The notes beneath the pieces are model-generated. The model was not told the DNA's origin. It ran no database searches and saw only the letters and a program-made list of their open reading frames with translations. This document shows, piece by piece, positions 37,601 through 50,500 of a DNA stretch of 64,000 nt. A program made the position numbers and the translations under genes. Origin of the DNA: Bemisia tabaci (lineage: Eukaryota; Arthropoda; Insecta; Hemiptera; Aleyrodidae); assembly GCF_918797505.1 (NCBI RefSeq), contig NC_092795.1, positions 1,364,001-1,428,000 of the forward strand, given 5' to 3'. Position 1 is the first letter of the stretch, and each line of letters starts with the position of its first letter.

Positions 37601-40600
37601 AAACCTAATAGTCTTGTTTTGTTGTTGTTTTTGCAGAGGCAATGATGGCCATGACACTTTCATGTCCCCCTCAACCTCACCAATTTTGGGCTCTGGAAGA
37701 ATGAAAGAAAAGGAGCTTGTTCAAATCGAATTCATTGAATTCTGCAAATTAAAAGATTGCGGTGAAGTACAGTCCGCAACATATTCTCATGAAATGCTTC
37801 AATTAATTGTTGTCTCCAAAATGAACAATAGATTGTGCCTTGTTGCTTACAATGCCTTAATGGAAACTATTCTGGTTTCTGAAGTACCTTGCAACCTTCC
37901 AGAAGTGAGACATTTTTTATGTCTTTTGTTTTTCACTAGTAGATACTACATTCTTCTTAGCAGAACATTGTGTTTAGAAAAATGGTATTTTTTAATTTCA
38001 AGAACCTTTTAATTTATTTATTTTCAATCTATGAGCATAGCTCAAGCGAGACATTTTAAGAGAAAACGATTTTGGATAAAACAGAAACAAATTATGAAAA
38101 ATATCAGATGTCGAACAGTTTTTGAACTTGGTCAGCAAAAGTTTCTTATATTGGAATGAATCTGAACTGGTCAAATTTCATAATGTGATTGGTGTGATCA
38201 TGAAGTGAGGAGTGTTTTCGGCCTATCTTGCAAAAAAATTTGGTTTTACATCTTCCTACCGTCAAGTTTGTACTGTACACGCATAGCCATTCCTATTTAT
38301 TGTCTGTTTGCCCTGCCTTCCTTGAAATTGATGTTTATCAAGAACTTTCAAATCTCTTGCTCTCAGTCTGAAAGTGGAATCTTCATAACATTGAAAAATT
38401 TACAATTTACCTATCTATTTTTGCCTTGTGTAATTGCTTTCAACTGTAATATGATATCCTGAATCGTTGAGCTTGTCTTGCTGAAAGGTATTCTGGGTGT
38501 CTACAAGTCCGAAATTTCCGGTAAGTCCGGAAATAGTACTGACTTTTTAAGGACGGTCCGGAAGTACTGAAAAAGTGCAGAAATTCCGCAGAAAGATCTT
38601 GAATTTTTTTAATTTTTCGTCATTTTTGTCGCAATTTCAAATTTTTGAAGTTTTTCCAATTTCGTTAAATGGAGAAACTGAAAAAGTACGGAATTTTTCT
38701 GTTGGAGGAGGTACTGAAATTCTCAAGAATGTACTGAAAAAGTGCTGCAAAAGTACTCAAGTACTTTATGCTTTAAGTACTTGTTACTTTGACCAGCCTG
38801 TTTTAGTGGACACCTTGGTATTAAAAGTTGCAAAAAGATTAAAGGGGAAGTAGCTTGATTCAGGGTGTCTTCTTCGGGAAAGGTGTGGCGACACTGAAGA
38901 AGCACAGATTTTGAAAGCTTGATACGGAAATATGGTTCTTAGTGTGTAAACTTGGTACATACAAAAAACATACCTACACCTAGCTGCAGATGCTGGAAAG
39001 AACAAATCATGAACTTTATTGTTATTTCCAGTTTTTCTGTCATTTAATTATGATTTCCTAATGAAAATTGCAGATCCAACCTGAGAAGACCATCATTACA
39101 GCGTGTCACTCAAAGCATATCAGTGCCGAAATGAAAAATGTCCTGTTCCCTGCATTGTGTCAACCATTATCCACTGAGTCTGGAGTGGTGATGGTTTCCC
39201 TATCAAGTGGATTAGTTTTTTGGACGACTTCAAATGATACTGCGGGTAGTCTTCAGCTCCTCCATAAGTGTCATCAATCAATCACCTCTATGAAATTTTT
39301 CTCCCTGGGTATTTTCATTTTCTCTCTCATTCTTTCAAATTATCTACTGTGATGCTCAATACAAATTTCGTAACCAAAACCGTTTTGGCAACATTAGCAC
39401 TCTCACCCACCTCTATTTCATTTTATTTTCTGCACTGGCTCAATTCTTTTCCTTCGTGCCTTTCTTCAATACATTTTGCTTCATAATTAGGAAAAAGATA
39501 GATTTCCTCTGAGAGAATTTTGCAGAGAAATGACAAAGTATTATTATGTAGATACATCTCATTCATTTCTTTTTCCCTTTTTTTATGACTACTCACTGTT
39601 CAGGTACTCACTGCCTCTAAAATTGTAGTGAATGATTTTCTTAGTTTAAAGCGTTGAAAAATAAATAAATTTCTCGGCAATCCAAAGGACACAATCTTTA
39701 GAAAGAACTTCAGCCCTAATCTGTCAAAACCAGCACAATTACCAAGCACTCCCTTAATTTTATCATAATTTTTCTTACAATATTAAGTTTTATTTTTTTC
39801 CATTTTTTCAGGAGGTAGTAAAACCTTTGATGCATTGTGTTTAGTTCTAAAAGAAGGTCCTGTTTTGTTGCTTTATGCGGATGGTGCGAAATTGTCGGTT
39901 AGCACTCAATTTCTTCCGGCTGCGGCAAAGGCAGTTATTTGCAAGCAGAATGGAGCAATTTTGTCCAGTGATTTTACAGACTGTTATTTTAGTTCCTTTC
40001 AAATAATTGAGAAGAGTTTTTCCCTTAACACGCAGTCAGTCCCAGTGAAAGGTAAGATCAGGTGAGGGGCAACCGTTACTTTTTAACATCAGAATAAGGA
40101 CCTTTCGGCATAAAGTAAGTCGGGGTCTGGGTTTTGATAGACTGCTGTATTCTTTTACTGCAAAAAGGCAAATGGAGTTGAATATGTCAGTTTTTCAAAT
40201 CTGACAAAAATTTGCACCCTCACTATTACTATTGAATAGTGTCCCAGAAAAATCAGCCTATTTGGAAAGAGTATGATGCAGAACTACAATTTTTTGTTAC
40301 CCTCCTGGATATTTCCTAAACTTTATGTATTAATTATTAATACTGGGCTCTTCCCTCCTCCCCCTCCCCCAATTTTCAGACCTATAAAAAAATTGGGGAC
40401 AAAAATGGGGGCTGCAAACAGCTCCTAGTGAATGACGTCTTCCCTTTATTTCATGCTTTAGCATCCATAAGGCCATTGAGTATTCAGAACGAAATTTAGG
40501 GGGAAGCAAAGTCTGCTTGGAGCTATTTGTGGCACTAGCATTTTGGCATCTGTTGTCTGATAGGCATGAATCCTCAACTAAAATTTTTTGTAACTCCGGA

Positions 40601-41462
40601 ACTATTTGTTTCCTTAGAACCTACAACCCCTTTAGATGCAGAATAAAATGATTACTACAGAACTGGCTTTTGTTTTGATCAGAATTTGCAATCTTCATGA
40701 TTTCTATGTCAAAAGAAAATTATTTCAAAAACTAACGAAAATAACTTAACTCAACCTTGAAATGATACCGTAAAATTTACACCCATAGAATCTTAAAGTA
40801 TGCAATTTAAGACAATTTTCAATACTATGATTTCTAAAGTCCACCAACATTGATATCGTGGTAACTTTGAAAATTTTATATCTGAAGATAATCCATTTGC
40901 TTTTTTGTTGTTCGGCAGGAGTCATCCAATTCCTCCTGCCTGTGGATGATGGAAACATTGTTATCGCTGTAACAAAATCAGGCTCTGCCTATAAAATTTT
41001 CATCAACAACATAAAACCTTATGAAGTCAGTGAAAGGTTTTCAATGCCCAAGAAAAGAGTGCTTGAGGATTGTATATCATGTTCCAATGAATTGGACAGT
41101 ATTTTAAAACAGATTGAAGAAGAAAATGATAAATTAGCCGCTATTTCCCTGTCAATGAGAGCTGCAATGCTTCATCAATTTTTCAATGTCTCAATGAAGA
41201 TTTATTCAGGTAAGAAACATTCTTCTGTACAAAATGTTGAACGAACCCCGTTTTGTTGATTCAATAATTTCCCAGTATAGTGTCTTATTTTCTCTTGCTT
41301 AAAAATTCTATTCAGTGTCTAAAAATTTCTCCAAGAAAGTGGAAAAATTAGGGCTCCGCGAATATTTGAGTTTGAATAATTTTTCCAATATTCAATTCAA
41401 ACTCAAACTTAGAAACCTCAAATAATCAAATTATTTGACCACATTCACAAAATTTCGATTCT

Positions 41463-41514
<52 letters not shown>

Positions 41515-44500
41515 GAATTTTCGTACATCCGGCCATATTGATGATATACTAGTAGGAATTTGATCTGGCGTGCAGTTCAAACCTCTTGTTTTGAGGTTAG
41601 GTAAACAAAGGCCAAAGTTTCATTGGTTCATCCAGCGCATGGCACTCACACCAGACGGGTCAATTCGAAATTTGCGCCACTTGAGTTCCACCCAATATGT
41701 CATCAACATGGCGTACAAATGGGCGAATGTACTAAGACGCGTTGTTAAAGTGAAAAATTGAAGTCAGCGAAATGATGTCAGTCCGCCATTTTTAGTTATC
41801 CGCTTAGCGATGATGCAAACTTGTCATTAAACAAAACTGAACAAAATCTTCTCAGCAAAACTGGTAAGCGCCCTGGGAACCAGGCTGAGCGCTGTGGGAT
41901 TTTGCTGAGAAGATGGCGGCCTTTGTTTACCTCAGCGGATAACTCAGAAAACATTGCAACAACACTTCGGCTGAGCTCAGCCACTCAGCGGATAACTCAG
42001 CGGTCACACTTCTGACTTCAACAACGCGTCTCTAACCTCCATAACCTATCCTCCTCTGCCCTGCGCGGCATCCCGGTCTTTACAATGTTGCTGGACTGTC
42101 TGTGTGAGATCAGCATTGATGTGAAGTAAAACTGAATAAAATGGATTTTCGGACAGTAAGCAACAGTTTTACAGTTCCGCCACAGTTCAATTAATTGCTT
42201 GTCCTGAATTAAAGGAAATAATTTTCTCTCCCTTCTTCTCTTTCCTCAGCAAATCAAAATTATGCAAAACCATTTGATAATTTAATAAATTGATTAATTC
42301 TTGATCTTTTTATCTTTAATAGTAATTTATTTTTTTTAAATTTGAATGTTAGAAAGAAAAAAATTATTTTTTCGATTTTACTTCCACCAACAAAGAGGTT
42401 AGTTTTGGTCGAAAATAGGTAAAAACTAAAATTATTCAATTCGATTTGAATTCGAAACCTTTCCAAAATATTCAATTCGATTCGACATTAAAAAAACCAT
42501 ATACGCACAGCCCTAGAAAAAATCACACGTTGATAACTTCCATTCGAAAAAGATTGCGGGGAGTCCTATAACAATTCTCTTTATGTTGTGGGAAGAGTGA
42601 AGTTGAAATTTCATCAGTTATATTGGTGTCAGCGAGGGTCAACTCACTCTAAACTTAGGTGCCATGTGATGATAGAATTTTCATATTCATTGCCAATTTG
42701 GTTTAAAACCAGTCCTATTTGGGCTGAATGCGTGAACGGATGTAAAAAAATTATTATTATTTACTAGGCTCAAGAAAATTAATGACCGTAACACATTTTT
42801 GACTGTCTGATTTTGGTCGGCCTCCCTCTCCCCCTCCTTCCTCCGTAAAGTATCGAAAGAGCGAGAAATGCTATTAGAAACCTTAAAAACCCTTAAAACA
42901 TGAATTTGTGTTGAAATATTTCATTGGCCGCTTTATTGTGCACCGTGGTTCCTTAAAACCTCTTTATCTGATTTTCGCGGAAATTGGAGGTCACCTCAAA
43001 GAAGCATCCGAAAAATATGGTTGTATGTACCGGTTTGTACCGTTTGTGCTTTGGTATATGGTATCTCTAGGATATATGCTTTCTAAAAATACCAAAGAGA
43101 ACTGCGCAACGAACCGCAATGACACTTTCCCAGTCTACAATATTCTGAAAAATTCATTGTTTAAGGCTTATTTTTCGGGCAACTTTGATCTCATGCCCTG
43201 CAACTAAAAATCAATATTTTTGGGATCTGCAAAAGCGAAAATATTTTCCTTTCAACAGAATTACAAGGTTAGATGCTAATATTACATTTTTCTGTTCGAT
43301 GATTGTGTTTTTCCCCCATTTTGTAAGAGCACGAGATCCTTTTTTTTAACGAGCAATTTCTCCAGCTTTCGACGTCCAAAACCTACATTTAAACATTTTT
43401 GCCGGTTTTTTTGACACAAGATTTGGAAAGAACAGATCAAATTACCCTAGGAATCATTATGTTTTGAACGATAAGTCTGATCTAGCGGGAGTTATCAATT
43501 AAGCGCCGCTACGGACACACTCTGGCCCACCGTGCAGTGCTCTCTTGCAGAATGTTTAATTTAACGAATTTCTATTTTATCAATTAATACTTAATTCTTT
43601 CCACCCCTCAGTTTTTTTTGTAGACTTACCATTTTGCAAACTTACAGTTTGCTTGAGTTTTTCCAAAAATTTTGGAAGAAAAAGAATAAGTGATTTCTTA
43701 GTTGAAATTTCTATCCCCAATTACTATCAAATACTGATTTCTGAGATTAATGAACATAATGAAAAAGTGTGTTACAGTCAGGCTAAATGGGACTTATAAT
43801 GTTGATTTTTCAATTTTTGATGCTAAAAGCTTTCTAATAGTTACTCTCATGAACATTGTGTCAAAATTTGCAACATGAATAATGTTACTAGCTTTTGAAG
43901 TGAATAACTTCGAAGGCTGTAAACAGTGGCAGCACACTTGAACTCTGTATTTCTCAAGTTTGTGTATTATCATTCTCTAACTTTGAAATACTCTCATACA
44001 GTCAATTTTTTAAAGTTTTTTGTGCCAAAATCTGCAGAATTAATCCCTCTGACAAGGGGAGGCTACCGATTGTCCTACTCAGACCGTGTTTAAATGTGGC
44101 AGAGAGGTAGAATAGGGAAATGTAAGAGCCCAATTTTTTTTTTTCACGCCAATGCCCAGCCGTTTTTACGATTGATTATTTTGTTTCTTAATTGCTCCAT
44201 CGCAACAAATCGTAAGTCATCTTGTAAACATTATGATGCTAATTATTTTTTTTCTTTCTTGTCAAACAATCATTTAAAAAAAAGAATACATTAAAAAAAA
44301 ATAATTAGCATCTTAATGTTTACTAGGTGACTAACAATTTGTTACGATGAAGTTATTAAAAAACAAAATAATCAATCGTAAAAAAAAGATCTTCGGGACA
44401 AGGATGGAACCCAGGACCTCCAATACCAAAGGCGAGTGCGCTGCCGCTAGGCCAACCGGCAAATGTAGAAGGCAGGAGTAGCCTCTATAAGTTGTCAGCC

Positions 44501-47500
44501 ATCAGAGCCCCAAGATAGTGATTGTTTTTCACCTCTGTGTCGAATGAGAATTACTTTATGATGCCATCACTCAGGGAAAACTGAGGGACTTTGAAAGTTG
44601 AAGTAAAGTAGAAATCCTTAATATTAATTCTCTATCGTTGGAAAGAATAAAAGTTCAGTAAGACCTTGAACAATCAGATTGCGATTCAACAGATCGATTT
44701 GTCAGTCCTGTGAAATCTGATAAAACGAGGTCTTACTGTATTTTTTTTTCTATTCCATTCACTCGTGTAGTTATGTCTTAAAATTTGTGTTGCACTTGTT
44801 TCAATATGGCGTATCTCCTGGCTCATTCTATAAAAACTTATTAGGTGTGGACTTCATCTCACTTGTATTTAATTTCTTGCAAACATTTTCTCATTTAGGT
44901 TCGGCTGCTGCCAAGTATGGATTGACATGCATCTCCCAAGACTCTCACTCAATTGTAATTCGAATTGAAAATAGGTGCAGTTTCTTTGAGTTCCTTTCCA
45001 AATCATGGTTTATCAACGTCATCCTCTCCACAAATTCAGACACTGAAAGTCGAAGTATTCATCAGAACACGAAGCTGAAGCAGTCCTTCAAACATAACGA
45101 TGAAATTATCATTCATTTTCCTTTGAATTTCACACCAATCTTGTCAGACTCACAGATCAAAGTCAGTCTTGTTTCAAATCCATCCAATGAAAACACCCCG
45201 AGTCCTTGGCTTGTGATACCATTGAAAATCATGCCAGTCGATGTTCTTTACTTTTTCACTCCGCTCAAAAATCCTACTGTACACAATTTGGATGCTGCAA
45301 ATTCTAGCATTGATATGTCCTTGAAAAAATTTGATATACTTCAAGAACAAAATACTTCAAAAAACAGTCAGTTAACATATTTTATCAAGCTCCCAGAAGA
45401 AGTTTTAAGGATACAAAATGTATTCAGCTTGGTTTTAAATTACTCAAAATATCGCTGCAAAGAAAGTGTGTGGAAGTATCTAGCAGGTAAGCTTTTTTAT
45501 TGCATAATAGAAGAAACTCTTTTTAAAAGGATCCCAGATTGTCACTCTTAGAACAAAGTATAATAAGCACCATCTACGCTTTGCTACTGTGGCATCAAAT
45601 ATCTCAATATTGTTTTAATTTTCTCTTCTAAACTTTTGCACATATTTTTTAATTTCAGGGATTAATTTTGATGACAAAAGAATAACTAGGTAAAATTATG
45701 AAATGACACTGTCTATTAGTTCTTCTGGAAAAAAAATTAGACAAGTTTGAAAAGTTTGGCGAGGAAGCATCGGAGCACAAATGGTGCTTGTGATACATTG
45801 GCGGGAGGATGACAAGATGTGTGGGAGTTAAACTGAGTTAGAAATATTGTGGAGGAAGAATTTTTTCATTTATTTTTTACGAAGTAATCTATTTGTAGCA
45901 AAGACATTGAATCACGTAGACTGTGCGTCCGGCTCGGTTTAGTACAGGCGGAGCGAAGCAAGTCTCTCGGAGCCCCATGATGGGCGGGCAGGGAAGGGGA
46001 GAGAGCGTGTGTCCCAAGCACTCAAAGAGACTGCAGAGAAGCAATGGAGAATTCATTTCTGCGCTCGGTTTTTCATGAATATCTCGTTCAGAGTCCATTT
46101 TCAGACAAAATTCCTGAGAAGAAAAGTTTTAGAACACATAATTTTACACCCGAATAGCATTGTTTCATTTTTCCAAACTAGCCATTAACCGAGGAAAAAA
46201 GCCTCACAATCCGACAAAAATTCACTGGAGCCGCTACTGCACATGCGCAGATGTGTGCAACTGGGACACACGAACTCATCGATGCGGGTCGGTGCCACCA
46301 CTCATCGGCATGCAAATTTTTAAAAGTTGTCTCGCCTTCCATAACACAGGATGCACGGTCTATGTGATTCAATGATTTTGATTCGTAGGAATTATTTTCC
46401 TCTTAAGATTAAACCAGAGTTTGGATACAATGAAATTTCCATATAACTGGTTCTGCATGTTGAGTTTTTGTTACCAGCCACAACTAGAGACTGGATATTT
46501 TTGCAGACCAAGTATTTGGCGAAAAGTGGTTACCACTAGAAGTGCATAGTAATATTTTGCATGAGGTAAATTCTTCTGATTTTGCATATTTTAAGGACTG
46601 AGTTTGCATGTTCATAGTTAAGTTTTGAATTTGATTTAGATCATTAGAGCAAGATTGTTGTTTAAGTTCAATTTCGAAGTCAATTTTCAAAATTTTCCCC
46701 TTGTATTCTTTATAAAATTGCAGATAAAGAAATGTTGCAGTTTCGAAACTCACCTTTGAGTTTTAGGAGCCATGTGGCGCATCAAGCCTGATTTTCAAGC
46801 GCCATTGAAGATTTTTTAGGGGCAAAATTGACTTATTGCCTATATATTACGGCGCATTTAGTGAAAAGTTAGACGCATGCTGTTTTTGTAACAGAACTAG
46901 TAAGTAGCTGTAACTTGGGGAAGACATGAGCACAAATGATGAAATCGTGAAGAATAGAAAAAGCCCTCACTTGTGGTGCTGAAAATTTCGAACAATCACC
47001 TCGAGAAAACCTCGAGTTAGGTTGTGAAACCTAACTCGAGTCTAACCTAACCTGAACACCTCTATGAAAATTCAGATTTTTAGGGGGCAATTTTTAAGGG
47101 CCATGTTGGTGCAGAGCCTTCATGTTTTAGGCGCCATGGCCGATTTTTTACGCGTATTTGGCGCGTTGGTGCCTGTGAGTTTCGAACACTGGTTTCAACT
47201 AAAACTTAGTGAACTATCTCTGAAGCTTTTTGTTTGTGAAATTGAAAACTTAATAATTTTTCCTGTTTACAATGATTTGTTTCCAGATGCCTCTAAATCA
47301 ATATGTTTTGCAACTTTAATCGGAAATTTAGTTCAGCTTAGTTTGGAGAAGGGCTGTCTCTGCACTCAGATCAACCATGCTGACTCTGAATTCTTTCACA
47401 TGATTAAAATGGCGATTATTAATCTTCTATCATCCCTTTCTTCAGATGATTTTGTGTTCTTGAAGAAAAGTTTCTTGGTATCCGTTCAAGTAAGTTTTAA

Positions 47501-50500
47501 TTGAATATTGTGTTTCTGCTCTGGTCTAATACTGGCCCAAACATGGGTCCGAAGGCCAATTTCGGGGGAAATTGCTGGTTTTGCAGCATTGTGGTCCAAT
47601 GCCGAAAAATCCGTCTTTTTCGCCAAAATCGGCCTTCACACCCATTATCATGCCAGCATTAAACCTCCAAAGTGACGGGAAATGACCATAGTAGTTGCAT
47701 TCCGCAAAATCTAGGCCCCCAATGAGCAAAAAATTGTAGAATTTAGGAAATTCAACAAGGGTGGGCTGAAAAACGGCCCTTTTTGTTAATATGCTTCCTA
47801 TGATGATGTGAAAGTTTAATTTGTATTTATTGTTTGAGTTCCATATAAGCGTTTTAAACATCATAATTCCAATAAAATCCACTGCAAGTTAAAATTTCCT
47901 GTGTTGCATTTGTTTTAGGTTCATCCAAAAAGTAAGGTTCCTTACCTTGTATCTTCCAAACGAAAAGAGATAATCAAATCGGTAAAAACGATCTCATTAG
48001 GCATACTCTAAGCTTTGAAACAGATCATATTTTTGAAAATTGGTTGAGGGGTTTGCGCGGAAACTCAATTTTGCTGCGACAACCTCCAGTCGCTACATGC
48101 CCACCTCTGGAGTAAGGATGCGAGAAGAGTCGATTATTTCAGACTCAGGTTGTTGCCGCTGAGCATCATATCAAAAAGGAATTTTAAAGTTTTCATTGAG
48201 TGGACCTTACCGTACTTTTTGACGTAGTCTCCACCTCTGTTTTAACATTTCTAGGATCAATATTGCAGCTTCTTGATGCCTTCCGCGTAAAAGCTCTTGC
48301 CTTGGCTCCAAAACCAGTCATTGACAGCGATCTGCACTTTCGAATCATTGGGAAACCGCTTTCCACCGGGGAAGTTTTTCAGCTCAGTGAACAAATGAAA
48401 GTCATATGAGGCAAAATTGAGAGGGTACGGAGGATGGAGGGAAATTTTTTCATGCAAAGCAACTGATTTGGAAGTGCAGAGCGGTGTCAATGACTGGTTT
48501 TGGTGCCAAGACAAAAGCCTCTACACGGAAGGCATCAAGAAGCTGCAATATTGATACCAGAAATGTCCAAACAGAGGTGGAGGCTACGTCAAAAAGTACG
48601 GTAAGGTCCACTCAATAAAAACTTTAAAATTCCTTTTTGATATGATGCGGCAACTACCCTAGTCTGAAATAATCGTTTCTCCGCGCATCCTTACTCCAGA
48701 GGCAGCGACTGGAGGTTGTCGCAGCAAAATTGAGTTTCCTCGAGAACCCCTCAGCCTACATTAAAAAATATGGGCTTGTTTTAAATTATAGTAAGCCTAA
48801 TAAGACAATTTTTACTGATGTGATTATTATTGATCAATTATTACTGATCTCCTTTCGTGGGGAAGATACAAGGTAGGGAACCTTACTTTTTGGATAACCT
48901 TCATGTAGGCAAGTCCCTTTTCAAAGAAAAATCAGAGTTGATTTCTTGCGACCATCAAATAATGACATAGGGTGTCTACTGTATGAAAATGTGCGGGAAC
49001 ACTGGAGAAAGCTTTTTGAAAGTCGGTACGGAAGTATAGAAAATGTGCAGATTTTCAGTGATGAGGTGGATTTCCAAGATTTTTATGATAAAATTGAAAA
49101 AACATCCTCCGGAGTACTGATCCAGCCCATCATGAGCCTGTTTGGCTCATCCAGATGTTACTGGCATCTTTTTTAAACAGCTTCAGAGTGAGTTGGTAAC
49201 TCCAGGGTCTCCAGCGGTCTTGAAAATCTGAAAAGTCAAGGAATTCACAGCGACCCGAGAAAGTCAGGGAATTTTACATGAAGCATATCAGCTCAGCAAC
49301 TTCAGCCAGTGCCTTAAGAGAGCGTAAACAATCAAGGAGTGTTTTTCTCCACAAATTAAACCTGTAGATGTGGAAATTTTGTTCAATGTTCTACAAAAGT
49401 CACAGCGATGAAAACAAAAAAAATCTGATTGTGAGTGAAAATTTTGTCAGAAGGTCTGGGGGCTGATAATTGAAAATGATGGACAAAGAAGACTAAAGGG
49501 AAAACAGAGCGATCCCATCAGTTTAGGCAGGTAGTTTTTTAGACAAAGAAAATGATGAACTAACTAGACCCTCATTTTGCAAGTAGGAACTACAATTTTT
49601 GGCTCACTTTACAAGCAACATTTGTATGATTACTTTCCGTTTGCACATTAGTGTTTATGCGGATGAGCCAAAAATTGTAGCTCCTAATTGCATGATGTAG
49701 TCCAACCCATGGATCTCTTGTAGGTTGCTCTTAGGGCCGATTTTATCTCTCAGTGTCAGGACGGCGCTAACACCGGTGTCAGGTAACACCCGTTTTAGCT
49801 TGACACGGCCGCTGACACCAAGACCGATTTTAACTCCCCGAATTCAGCCTGTGTCACAGGACACGCTCTCGCTAAAGACCTTCCTGCGTAAATTCGAGGT
49901 TTCGTTGGAAAATCGTGTCTGTTCACATAGTTTCTGCTGGGTTTGTTGAGGTTTGAGGTTAGTTCGTGTCATTATCAACCGTGTTTACTATTGTTGGGTT
50001 TGAGGTTAATCACGTATACTTCCTTATGCCTTGCTTGGGCGTGATGTTAGTTTTGCGTAGTTTCTCATTTTCCTTGAAACCTTTCAATATTAGAGGAAAA
50101 TGGGACCTTTTGCAAAGGCCGTAAAATTTTCTATCGGTTCATTTCAAAAAAATTACAAAACAAAAAATTCTTGTGACAAAAAAGATGGGTTTAAAAAAAG
50201 CCGCGGCTAAAATTCTCACGATCAGCGACCATTTTCCTCATTTTCCTTTAAACATTTCAATCTTAGAGGAAAATGTTATAGGACCTTTTATGAAGGCCGT
50301 AAAATTTCCTATCGGTTGATTACACAAAATTTTCGAAAAAATAATTTTTGAGACCAAAAATAAGGGTTTTAGGTAAAAAGGGTGGAGACAAAAATTCGTA
50401 TGATCAGTGACCTTTTTACTCATTTTTCTTTTAAACCCTTGACTTTAGGGGAAAATTTTATACGACCTTTTTATAAGAGCGTACAAATTCCTATCAGCTC

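Larger units (their letters stand above)
41349..42515. mobile_element. hAT-like MITE with a nested insertion
   Basis: The ends TAGGGCTCCGCGAATATTTG and CTAGGGCTGTGCGTATATGG (right end, reverse complement) form hAT-type TIRs. The flanks GGAAAAAT and GAAAAAAT are a near 8-bp duplication, as hAT elements make. The next layer (TTCAATTCAAACTCAAA against AATTCGATTTGAATTCG) pairs loosely. It contains a 47-base A run and a nested MITE at 41728-42032. In FAAP100-like intron 6. Confidence 0.65.

Noticed and set aside
44387..44460. A functional tRNA gene on the minus strand
   Set aside because: Boxes A and B are recognisable but the acceptor and anticodon arms do not pair well and a SINE-like body follows.
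45659..45689. A 31-base candidate exon of the FAAP100-like gene with AG and GT borders
   Set aside because: Including it puts a stop into the next exon; skipping it keeps the frame open (phase 1 to phase 1).
47015..47052. TTAGG telomere-like repeats
   Set aside because: Only a few TTAGG/CCTAA words, explained by the hairpin inside a transposon; not an array.
48257..48514. A working mariner transposase
   Set aside because: Only the C-terminal end is present, with a stop, and it is part of a palindrome.
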